Both the position numbers and the translations under genes were made by a program. The notes below the pieces were generated by a model that was not told the DNA's origin, did no database searches, and saw nothing but the letters and a program-made list of their open reading frames with translations. This document shows, piece after piece, positions 56,735 to 64,000 of a stretch of 64,000 nucleotides of DNA (position 1 is its first letter; each line of letters opens with the position of its first letter). The DNA comes from Amycolatopsis lurida. GTDB taxonomy: Bacteria; Actinomycetota; Actinomycetes; Mycobacteriales; Pseudonocardiaceae. Where the stretch lies: NCBI RefSeq assembly GCF_900105055.1, contig NZ_FNTA01000004.1, positions 5,425,501 to 5,489,500 on the forward strand, in the 5' to 3' direction.

Positions 56735-58300
56735 TTGAACAATTCCCTGGGAACCTTGAAGAGACGACTGCCCGCCTTCGGTGTGGCCGCGGCCGTCGCC
56801 GTGCTGACGGCGCTGGGCGGAACCACCGTCGCGTCGGCGGCCGAGGGCTCGATCGTCAACGCGGGTAGCGACAAGGCGATCAAGGACAGCTACATCGTCG
56901 TGCTGAAGGACGGCTCGTCGGTCGAAGCCACCGCGAAGAGCGTGACCCAGCGCCACGGCGGCACGGTCGAGAAGACGTTCGCGTCTTCGGTCCGTGGTTT
57001 CTCCGGTGCGCTGACCGAAAAGCAGGCGAAGCGCGTCGCCGCCGACCCCGCCGTCGCCTACGTGGAGCAGAACCAGACCGTCTCGATCTCGGCGGACCAG
57101 CTGAACCCGCCGTCGTGGGGCCTGGACCGGGTCGACCAGCAGAGCCTTCCGCTCGACCAGAAGTACAGCTACAGCACCACGGCGTCGAACGTGACCGCGT
57201 ATGTCGTCGACACCGGCATCCTCACCACGCACCTCGACTTCGGCGGACGCGCGACCCACGGCCGCGACACCGTCGACAACGACAACGACGCCACGGACTG
57301 CCAGGGTCACGGCACCCACGTCGCCGGCACCATCGGCGGTACCGCGCACGGTCTGGCCAAGGGCGTCAAACTCGTCGCCGTCCGCGTGCTGAACTGCTCC
57401 GGTTCCGGGACGACCGCCGGCGTCATCGCCGGTGTCGACTGGGTGACCGCGAATGCCGTCAAGCCCGCCGTCGCGAACATGAGCCTCGGTGGCGGCGCTT
57501 CGACGACCCTCGACCAGGCCGTCCAGCGGTCGATCGCGGCAGGCATCACCTACGGTGTCGCGGCCGGTAACGACACGGGTGCCAACGCCTGCAACGTCTC
57601 GCCCGCCCGTACGCCGGAAGCGATCACCGTCGGCTCGACGACGAACACGGACGCGCGGTCGAGCTTCTCCAACATCGGCACCTGCCTCGACATCTTCGCG
57701 CCGGGCAGCGGTATCACGTCGACGTGGCTGAACAACGGCACCAACACCATCAGCGGTACCTCGATGGCGACCCCGCACGTCGTGGGCGCGGCGGCTCTGT
57801 ACGCCTCCGCCAACCCGTCGGCCACGCCGAAGCAGGTCCGTGACGCGCTGGTCGCCAACGGCACCAAGGACAAGGTGACCAACCCGGGCACCGGCTCGCC
57901 GAACGTGCTGCTCTACACGGGCGCCGGCGGTGGCCCCGGCCCCGAGCCGACCCCCTGCGGCACGCAGACCAACAGCGGCGTCGTCGCCATCCCCGACGCC
58001 GGTGCCGCGGTGACCAGCACGATCACCGTCGCGAACTGCGCCCGCAACGCCTCGGCCACCACCAAGGTCGCGGTGAACATCACGCACACCTACGTCGGTG
58101 ACCTCGTCATCGACCTGGTCGCGCCGGACGGCAGCTCGTACCGCCTGAAGGGTTCGAGCAACGACTCGTCCGACAACATCAACACCACCTACACCGCCAA
58201 CGTCTCGTCCGAGGCCGCCAACGGTGCCTGGAAGCTGAAGGTCCAGGACGTCTACCGGGTCGACACCGGCTCGCTCAACAGCTGGTCGCTGACCGTCTGA
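56735..58300 (+). CDS. Secreted subtilisin-like serine protease with P domain
   Basis: A 521-residue exported S8 protease. The signal peptide runs to VASA near residue 36. An I9-type propeptide (SYIVVLKDGSSVEATAKSV) is followed by the catalytic domain with the triad Asp in AYVVDTGIL, His in GHGTHVAGTIGG and Ser in GTSMATPHVVG. After the linker GGGPGPEPTPCG comes a P/Homo-B domain (TVANCARN through SLNSWSLTV) that stabilises the protease or binds substrate. The TTG at 56735 is chosen because GGAGGAA stands just upstream and no ATG gives a sensible signal peptide. Confidence 0.92.
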   Translation: MNNSLGTLKRRLPAFGVAAAVAVLTALGGTTVASAAEGSIVNAGSDKAIKDSYIVVLKDGSSVEATAKSVTQRHGGTVEKTFASSVRGFSGALTEKQAKRVAADPAVAYVEQNQTVSISADQLNPPSWGLDRVDQQSLPLDQKYSYSTTASNVTAYVVDTGILTTHLDFGGRATHGRDTVDNDNDATDCQGHGTHVAGTIGGTAHGLAKGVKLVAVRVLNCSGSGTTAGVIAGVDWVTANAVKPAVANMSLGGGASTTLDQAVQRSIAAGITYGVAAGNDTGANACNVSPARTPEAITVGSTTNTDARSSFSNIGTCLDIFAPGSGITSTWLNNGTNTISGTSMATPHVVGAAALYASANPSATPKQVRDALVANGTKDKVTNPGTGSPNVLLYTGAGGGPGPEPTPCGTQTNSGVVAIPDAGAAVTSTITVANCARNASATTKVAVNITHTYVGDLVIDLVAPDGSSYRLKGSSNDSSDNINTTYTANVSSEAANGAWKLKVQDVYRVDTGSLNSWSLTV

Positions 58301-58314
58301 TCCACACCTGGAGT

Positions 58315-58356
58315 ACGTGAAGGCCCCCTTCCTCCTGCTGGGAAGGGGGCCTTCCC
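58315..58356 (+). terminator. GTGAAGG-family hairpin after the protease gene
   Basis: GTGAAGGCCCCCTTCC near 58317-58332 pairs with GGGAAGGGGGCCTTCCC near 58339-58355 around TCCTGCT, with one mismatch at the tip. It follows the protease stop by about 15 nt. Confidence 0.7.
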
Positions 58357-58432
58357 GTCGCCGGAGAGTGATTCGGCGCCCAGTTGCGGTGTTCGTCCAC
58401 TAAGGACCTTCGCGAGGCTTTACCCTCTCCGC

Positions 58433-59149
58433 ATGCAGCCCGGACCGCCCTATCAGCAGGGACCTCAACAGCCGTACCCGCCGCAGGGATATCAGGGGTA
58501 TCCGCCGCCCGGTTACGGACCGCCGCCCAAGAAGTCGAACACCGGGCTCATCGTCGGCCTCGTCATCGGCGCCGTGGTGCTGCTCGGCGGTGGCGGGGTC
58601 GCGGCCTTCCTGCTGCTGTCCGACTCCGGTTCGTCGTCGACCGCGGCGCCGACGTCGTCCAAGAAGACCGGGCCGCCGGACAAGTACACCGCCATGCCCG
58701 CCTGCGAGAAGATCGGGACCAAGGTGCGGAACCTGCCGCCGCTCGAAACCCCGAAGGGCGAAGAACCGGCGAGCACGTCGAACGACCAGATCACCTACAC
58801 CCGTTCGTCCTGCAGCTGGCGTGAGCCCAACGCGCCTTCGGCGACCGTCTCGATGTACCTGTCGAAGTCGAAGGAACCGGGTTCGGGTGCCGGGGAAGAG
58901 TGGGCCAAGGCCGGGGTCGAGAACGCCGTGACCGATGGTGGCGTCCTCATCCCCAGCATGGCGAAGGCGACCAAGGCCGTGCACACCAAGCTCGGCTCGT
59001 CGAGCCAGTGCCAGATCAAGTTCTACCAGGGCAACGTCGAGGGCGAGATCATCGTGACCGGCCCCGACCCGTCCGGCACGGTCAACCAGACGGTGTGCAA
59101 GGAGAACGCCTTGAAGATGGCCAAGGCGACCTCCGAGGCGATCGGCTAG
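58433..59149 (+). CDS. Membrane-anchored extracytoplasmic protein (DUF3558-like)
   Basis: A 238-residue protein with a Pro/Gln/Tyr-rich cytosolic N-terminus (QQGPQQPYPPQGYQGYPPPG), one transmembrane helix (TGLIVGLVIGAVVLLGGGG, about 37-60) and an extracellular domain with conserved Cys (PACEKIG, SSCSWRE, SQCQIKF, QTVCKEN). The arrangement resembles actinobacterial DUF3558-type proteins. TACCCT (58421-58426) is 6 nt before the ATG, indicating leaderless mRNA. The 3' end overlaps the convergent lactonase gene by 4 bp. Confidence 0.72.
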   Translation: MQPGPPYQQGPQQPYPPQGYQGYPPPGYGPPPKKSNTGLIVGLVIGAVVLLGGGGVAAFLLLSDSGSSSTAAPTSSKKTGPPDKYTAMPACEKIGTKVRNLPPLETPKGEEPASTSNDQITYTRSSCSWREPNAPSATVSMYLSKSKEPGSGAGEEWAKAGVENAVTDGGVLIPSMAKATKAVHTKLGSSSQCQIKFYQGNVEGEIIVTGPDPSGTVNQTVCKENALKMAKATSEAIG

Positions 59150-59934
59150 CCGATTTCGGTGACCTGGACCTGCCCGGTCGGCCCGTCGCCGAACGGGTTC
59201 TCCCAGCCGTGCCACTCCGCGGCGAGGACGTAGAGCGAACGCCCGTCCTCGCCGCCGAGCGTGCAGGAGAAGCAGCCCCGGTCGGACTCGACCTTCTGAA
59301 GTACTTCGCCTCCTTCGCGGACGCGGACGCAGTGCTTGCCGGCCACGTCCGCGTACCAGACCGCTCCCTCGGCGTCGAGGCAGATGCCGTCCGGGTGGTC
59401 GCCGCCGAGGTCGGCCCACACCCGCCTGCCGGACAGCGAGCCGTCCTCGGCGATGTCGAACGCGGTGAGCCTGCTGCCGTACGACTCGGCGACGATCAGT
59501 GTCGCGTCGTCGGGTGTGACGGCCATGCCGTTGCCGAACAGGATGCCGTCGGCGACCTGGCGCACCTCGCCGTCGGGGGTGACGACGGCGATGGCGCCCG
59601 GCGCCTGGAAGTCGTTCATCCCGTTGACGAAGGCGTTGCCGCGGCCGTCGACCACGACCTCGTTCCAGAGGGAGGCGACCGGGCTCAGATCCGCGTAGGT
59701 GCTCAGGTCCGCGTTGAGCAGGCGGGCGTTCGGGCCGTCGACGATGAGAAGGCGGCCGTCGGGGAGCCAATCGAAGGTGATCGGCATCGCGGTCGGCACG
59801 TTCGCGATCAGTTCGCTCTCGCCGCCGGGCGTGACGGCGAGGATCTGACCGCCACCCCAGTTCGCCAGCCAGAGACGGCCGTCGTGCCAGCGGGCGGATT
59901 CGGGGAGCTTGAGGCCGTCGAGCAGGGTCTTCAT
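59146..59934 (-). CDS. SMP-30/gluconolactonase-family lactonase
   Basis: A 262-residue six-bladed beta-propeller enzyme that hydrolyses sugar lactones with a divalent metal. Seen: LPESARWHDGRLWLANW, the metal-ligand Asn and Asp in WNEVVVDGRGNAFVNGM and DGICLDAEGAVWYADV, and FGNGMAVTPDD. The substrate cannot be told. It is preceded on its strand by a perfect palindrome (59999-60045) that isolates it from kgd. Confidence 0.87.
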   Translation of the reverse strand: MKTLLDGLKLPESARWHDGRLWLANWGGGQILAVTPGGESELIANVPTAMPITFDWLPDGRLLIVDGPNARLLNADLSTYADLSPVASLWNEVVVDGRGNAFVNGMNDFQAPGAIAVVTPDGEVRQVADGILFGNGMAVTPDDATLIVAESYGSRLTAFDIAEDGSLSGRRVWADLGGDHPDGICLDAEGAVWYADVAGKHCVRVREGGEVLQKVESDRGCFSCTLGGEDGRSLYVLAAEWHGWENPFGDGPTGQVQVTEIG

Positions 59935-59998
59935 GGTGTCTCCTTCGTTCGTTTCCCCCTACACGAACGGGACCCGCCGGTTTCGACACCTCAACGCA

Positions 59999-60045
59999 GT
60001 GAAGGCCTCTTTCCCTACTTCGAGAGTAGGGAAAGAGGCCTTCAC
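59999..60045. terminator. Perfect 21-bp GTGAAGG-family palindrome after kgd
   Basis: Arms at 59999-60019 and 60025-60045 are exact reverse complements with loop TCGAG (core GTGAAGGCCTCTTTCCC). It lies 15 nt past the kgd stop on that gene's strand and just upstream of the lactonase promoter region. Confidence 0.8.
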
Positions 60046-60059
60046 GGACTTCTAGGCGA

Positions 60060-63000
60060 TCAGTCGAAGGCCCGCGCGATCAGCGCCTTCTGCTCGACCT
60101 CGTGCACCTTGGACGAGCCGGCCGACGGCGCCGCCATCGGACGACGCGACACGACGTCCAGGCTGGAGAACACCTCCGGGAGCTTCCGCGGCAGGTTCAG
60201 GCCGAAGAACGGCCACGCACCCTGGTTCTCCGGCTCCTCCTGGACCCAGACCGCGGGAGCGCCGTTGTAGCGCTCGAGCGCCGCCACCAGCTTCTTCTTC
60301 GGCAGCGGGTAGTACTGCTCGACCCGCACGATCGCGACGTCGTTCGCCTCGCGCTTCGCGCGCTCGGCGACCAGCTCCCAGTACAGCTTGCCCGAGGTCA
60401 GCAGGACCTTGCGCACCTTCGACGGGTCGACGTCGGCGTCGTCGATGACCGACATGAACTTCGACTGGCCGGTGAAGTCCTCGACCGCCGAGGTCGCGGC
60501 CTTGTTGCGCAGCATCGACTTGGGGGTGAAGACCACCAGCGGCCGGTTGACTCCGTCGAGGGCGTGACGGCGGAGCAGGTGGAAGTAGTTCGCCGGGGTC
60601 GACGGGACCGCGACGGTCATCGAACCCTCCGCGCACAGCGAGAGGAAACGCTCGATGCGGCCGGAGGTGTGGTCCGGGCCCTGGCCCTCGTGGCCGTGCG
60701 GCAGCAGCAGCACGACGTCGGAGAGCTGGCCCCACTTGGCCTCACCGGAGGAGATGTACTCGTCGATGACGGTCTGCGCGCCGTTGACGAAGTCGCCGAA
60801 CTGCGCTTCCCACATGACCAGCGCTTCGGAGTTGGCCACGGAGTAGCCGTATTCGAAGCCGACCGCCGCGTACTCGGACAGCGCCGAGTCGTAGATCATC
60901 ACGCGGCCCTGGTTCTCGGCCAGGCTGGCCAGCGGCGAGTACTCCTGGCCGGTCTTGCGGTCGATCAGCACCGAGTGGCGCTGGGTGAACGTGCCGCGGC
61001 GGGAGTCCTGGCCGGACAGCCGCACGAGGCGGCCTTCCATGGCCAGCGAACCGAAGGCGAGCAGCTCACCGAACGCCCAGTCGATGCCGCCTTCGCGGGA
61101 CATCTTGTGGCGGCGCTCCATGACCGGCTTGACCCGCGGGTGCGGGGTGAAGCCCTCGGGCACGTTGAGGAACGCGTCGCCGATGTGCTCGATGACCTCG
61201 GTGGTGGTCGCCGTGGGCACCTTCGCCGGGACCTGCTGCTCCTCCTCGACCGAGGGGCTGGCCTTCGCCGGGTGCTTCTCCAGCTCGCGGACCTCGTTGA
61301 ACACGTGCTCCAGCTGGCTGGAGAAGTCGCGCAACGCGGCTTCGGCCTCTTCGACGGAGATGTCGCCGCGGCCGATCAGCGATTCAGTGTAGGTCTTCCG
61401 GACCGAACGCTTCGTGTCGATGATGTCGTACATCGCCGGCTGCGTCATCGAGGGGTCGTCGCCCTCGTTGTGGCCGCGGCGGCGGTAGCAGATCAGGTCG
61501 ATCACGACGTCCTTGTGGAACGCCTGGCGGTAGTCGACGGCCAGCTTGGCCACCCAGTGCGCGGCCTCGGGGTCGTCACCGTTCACGTGGAAGATCGGCG
61601 AGCCGATCATCTTCGCGACGTCGGTGGCGTACTGGCTCGACCGCGAGTGCTCGGGCGCGGTCGTGAAGCCGACCTGGTTGTTGACGATGACGTGCACGGT
61701 GCCGCCGGTGCGGTAGCCGCGCAGCAGCGCCAGGTTCAGCGTCTCGGCCACGACGCCCTGGCCCGCGAAGGCCGCGTCGCCGTGCATCAGGACCGGGAGG
61801 ACGGTGAAGCCCTCGCCACCCTTGTCGAGGATGTCCTGCTTCGCCCGGACGATGCCTTCGAGGACCGGGTCGACGGTCTCCAGGTGCGACGGGTTCGCGG
61901 TCAGCGACACCTTGGTCTCGCCGTCGCCGAACATGCGGAAGTACTTGCCCTCGGCGCCGAGGTGGTACTTCACGTCACCGGACCCGTGCGCCTGGCCCGG
62001 GTCGAGGTTGCCCTCGAACTCCTGGAAGATCTGCGCGATCGGCTTGCCGACGATGTTCGCGAGTACGTTCAGGCGGCCGCGGTGCGGCATGCCGATGACG
62101 ACCTCGTCGAGTTCGTGCTCGGCGGCCTTGTCCAGCAGCGTGTCGAGCAGCGGGATCGCCGTCTCGCCGCCTTCGAGGGAGAACCGCTTCTGGCCGACGT
62201 ACTTGGTCTGCAGGAAGGTCTCGAACGCCTCGGCGGCGTTGAGCTTCGAGAGCACGTACTTCTGGACGGCGGGGTCCGGCTTCTCGTGCGGGATCTCGAC
62301 GCGGTCCTGGATCCAGCGGCGCTCCTCGGGGTCGAGGATGTGCGTGTACTCGATGCCGACGGTGCGGCAGTACGAGTTGCGCAACACGCCGAGGATGTCG
62401 CGCAGCTTCATCCGCTCCTGGCCGGCGAAACCGCCGACCGGGAACTCGCGGTCCAGGTCCCACAGGGTCAGGCCGTGGGAGAGGACGTCGAGGTCGGCGT
62501 GGCTGCGCTGCCGGTAGTTCAGCGGGTCGGTGTCGGCCATCAGGTGACCGCGCATGCGGAAGGCGTCGATCAGCTCGATCACGCGCGCGGTCTTGTCGAC
62601 CGGGCCGTCCGGGATGTCGGCGACCCAGCGGATCGGCTCGTAGGGCAGGCGCAGGCTGGTGAAGACGTCGTCGTAGAAGCCGTCCTCGCCGAGCAGCAGC
62701 TCGTGGATGCGCTTGAGGAACTCGCCCGACTCCGCGCCCTGGATGATGCGGTGGTCGTAGGTCGAGGTCAGCGTCATGATCTTCGAGACGCCGAGGTCGA
62801 CCAGGGCCTTCTCGCTGGTGCCCTCGAAATGCGCCGGGTACTGCATGGCGCCGACGCCGATGATCGCGCCCTGGCCCGCCTGCAGGCGCGGCACCGAGTG
62901 GTTGGTGCCGATGCCGCCGGGGTTGGTCAGCGAGATCGTGGTGCCGGCGAAGTCGTCGGCGGTCAGCTTGCCGTTGCGGGCCTTCTTGACGATCTCCTCA

Positions 63001-63791
63001 TAGGCCTGCCAGAACTGCATGAAGGTCATGTTCTCGGTGGCCTTGATGGAGGCCACGACGAGCGTGCGGGCGCCTTCCTTGCCCTTCATGTCGATCGCGA
63101 GACCGAAGTTCACGTGCTCCGGCGTGACCGCGAACGGCTTCCCGTCGATCAGCTGGTAGTGCCGATTCATGTTCGGGAAGTTCTTCAGCGCGCGGACCAT
63201 CGCGTACCCGATGAGGTGCGTGAAGGAGATCTTGCCGCCACGCGTGCGCTTGAGGTGGTTGTTGATGACGATGCGGTTGTCGGCCATCAGCTTCGCCGGA
63301 ACGGCGCGCACACTCGTGGCCGTCGGCACGGACAGCGAGGCGTCCATGTTCTTCGCGATCGCCGCCGCGGCGCCGCGGAGCTGCTTCGACTCCGGCTCGG
63401 CGTCCTTCTCGGCGGGCTTGGCGGGGGCCTTCTCGGCCGCCTTGGGCGCGGCCTTGGGTGCCGCCGCCTTCGCCTCGGTCTTCGGAGCGGCCTTCGCGGG
63501 GGCGTTCCTCGGAGCGGTCTGCTGCGCGGTGGACTCGGCGTTGCGGACTGTCTGCGGCGACGGCGTGGCGGCGGCCTGGCCGTTGGCGCCGGGGCCCTCA
63601 TTGCCGGGGTCTCCGGAGTTCTGACGCGCGTCGTCGGCCTTCGTCTGCGCGTCCTGCGTTGGCTTGAAGTCCGCGAAGAAGTCGTGCCAGGCGGCATCGA
63701 CTGAGCTGGGGTCGGCGAGGAACTGGTCGTACATTTCCTCGACGACCCACTCGTTGGGGCCGAATTGTGACGCAGGGCTGCTGCTGGACAC
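60060..63791 (-). CDS. kgd: Multifunctional 2-oxoglutarate dehydrogenase/decarboxylase Kgd (E1o with E2-like domain)
   Basis: A 1243-residue TCA-cycle enzyme. The N-terminal 40 residues (FGPNEWVVEEMYDQFLADP) are followed by an Ala/Pro/Lys-rich linker (about 45-140). The E2-like acyltransferase domain ends at TYDHRIIQGAESGEF, where QG replaces the DG of true E2, typical of Kgd. The thiamine-diphosphate E1 part includes IGMPHRGRLNVLANIVGKP, HGDAAFAGQGVVAETLNL and VIVNNQVGFTT. No lipoyl domain is present. In actinobacteria Kgd joins pyruvate dehydrogenase components in one complex and is controlled by the FHA protein GarA. The antisense 1200-residue open frame is a shadow. Confidence 0.96.
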   Translation of the reverse strand: MSSSSPASQFGPNEWVVEEMYDQFLADPSSVDAAWHDFFADFKPTQDAQTKADDARQNSGDPGNEGPGANGQAAATPSPQTVRNAESTAQQTAPRNAPAKAAPKTEAKAAAPKAAPKAAEKAPAKPAEKDAEPESKQLRGAAAAIAKNMDASLSVPTATSVRAVPAKLMADNRIVINNHLKRTRGGKISFTHLIGYAMVRALKNFPNMNRHYQLIDGKPFAVTPEHVNFGLAIDMKGKEGARTLVVASIKATENMTFMQFWQAYEEIVKKARNGKLTADDFAGTTISLTNPGGIGTNHSVPRLQAGQGAIIGVGAMQYPAHFEGTSEKALVDLGVSKIMTLTSTYDHRIIQGAESGEFLKRIHELLLGEDGFYDDVFTSLRLPYEPIRWVADIPDGPVDKTARVIELIDAFRMRGHLMADTDPLNYRQRSHADLDVLSHGLTLWDLDREFPVGGFAGQERMKLRDILGVLRNSYCRTVGIEYTHILDPEERRWIQDRVEIPHEKPDPAVQKYVLSKLNAAEAFETFLQTKYVGQKRFSLEGGETAIPLLDTLLDKAAEHELDEVVIGMPHRGRLNVLANIVGKPIAQIFQEFEGNLDPGQAHGSGDVKYHLGAEGKYFRMFGDGETKVSLTANPSHLETVDPVLEGIVRAKQDILDKGGEGFTVLPVLMHGDAAFAGQGVVAETLNLALLRGYRTGGTVHVIVNNQVGFTTAPEHSRSSQYATDVAKMIGSPIFHVNGDDPEAAHWVAKLAVDYRQAFHKDVVIDLICYRRRGHNEGDDPSMTQPAMYDIIDTKRSVRKTYTESLIGRGDISVEEAEAALRDFSSQLEHVFNEVRELEKHPAKASPSVEEEQQVPAKVPTATTTEVIEHIGDAFLNVPEGFTPHPRVKPVMERRHKMSREGGIDWAFGELLAFGSLAMEGRLVRLSGQDSRRGTFTQRHSVLIDRKTGQEYSPLASLAENQGRVMIYDSALSEYAAVGFEYGYSVANSEALVMWEAQFGDFVNGAQTVIDEYISSGEAKWGQLSDVVLLLPHGHEGQGPDHTSGRIERFLSLCAEGSMTVAVPSTPANYFHLLRRHALDGVNRPLVVFTPKSMLRNKAATSAVEDFTGQSKFMSVIDDADVDPSKVRKVLLTSGKLYWELVAERAKREANDVAIVRVEQYYPLPKKKLVAALERYNGAPAVWVQEEPENQGAWPFFGLNLPRKLPEVFSSLDVVSRRPMAAPSAGSSKVHEVEQKALIARAFD

Positions 63792-64000
63792 GGCTTGGAC
63801 TCGCCTCTATCCGTCTCGAGATCTTGAACACCGCTGATGCGCCTACCAGGCTAACCCCCTCGGTCGCGGCCGTGTGATGGAACTGGCCTGTGTGAGGCGT
63901 GGCGCACTAGGTGATGGGTCACTGTCTCGATCAAGAGACCGAAAACAAACCCCGTCCGCTTCCTGCGGGGGAGCAGGGGACCTTTGCTCTCGTTTTCACC
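63792..64000. other. kgd upstream region, ending in a repeat fragment
   Basis: No gene is seen. The stretch contains the kgd promoter region and near the end GGGGGAGCAGGGGACCTTT (63966-63984), which matches the sequence at 21555-21572 and therefore belongs to a dispersed intergenic repeat. Confidence 0.5.

Noticed and set aside
60102..63704. A 1200-residue open frame on the plus strand opposite kgd
   Set aside because: It is antisense to the well-conserved kgd gene and its composition is the Arg/Val/Asp-rich pattern expected from the opposite strand of GC-rich coding DNA.

Overview
The window is chromosomal DNA of a very GC-rich actinomycete, most likely a Pseudonocardiaceae member such as Amycolatopsis. 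The reasons are the strong third-position GC bias, frequent GTG/TTG starts, LAxTG-type wall anchoring, a Kgd-type 2-oxoglutarate dehydrogenase, WhiB1, SigR/RsrA, MtrAB-LpqB and a gene order that closely follows the Mycobacterium tuberculosis sahH-to-gpm2 region (about Rv3248c to Rv3214). No rRNA, tRNA, prophage, transposase, CRISPR array or recognisable defence system was seen.

Layout. 1-9.1 kb: the end of an amino-acid permease, a wall-anchored secreted protein, a large membrane protein with a dead lipase-like elbow, S-adenosylhomocysteinase, an HTH regulator, and a secreted papain-like protease paired with a membrane-anchored protein. 9.1-17.1 kb: tmk, then a glycine-betaine demethylation cassette. 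It holds a Rieske oxygenase, a monomeric sarcosine oxidase and a dimethylglycine oxidase in one overlapping operon, an IclR regulator, and a divergent Rieske ferredoxin plus ferredoxin reductase. The cassette splits tmk from mtrA, which are neighbours in mycobacteria. 17.3-26.8 kb: mtrA-mtrB-lpqB, comF, hpf, secA. 26.9-37.9 kb: a HAD protein, an rRNA/tRNA methyltransferase of the SpoU type, a WS/DGAT-like acyltransferase, an epimerase, three tandem paralogous lipoproteins, rsgA, a SRAP DNA-repair protein, a hydrolase and ybaK. 38-44.6 kb: sigR-rsrA, the 24-residue ribosomal protein bL37, the PdtaS-like kinase, whiB1, a lipid kinase, an acetyltransferase and a phosphatase. 44.6-64 kb: a hotdog protein, cholesterol oxidase, a sugar epimerase, malic enzyme, a polyamine-synthase-like protein, a four-gene QAT/OpuC-type osmolyte ABC transporter, a secreted subtilase, an SMP-30 lactonase and kgd.

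How it fits together. The OpuC-like transporter could import betaine, the cassette could strip its methyl groups to glycine, and sahH handles the methyl-transfer by-product. MtrAB-LpqB, SigR-RsrA, PdtaS and WhiB1 form a dense block of envelope and redox sensing.

The most unusual signals lie between genes. Two arrays repeat with an exact 21-bp period. Several families of long perfect palindromes sit mostly in 3'-3' gaps. A two-armed TGTTGCG motif flanks the betaine promoters. A SigR-type promoter sits in front of sigR with an in-frame upstream GTG, and two CRP-like palindromes sit upstream of whiB1. Many genes have a -10 box 6-7 nt from the start codon, as expected for leaderless mRNAs.
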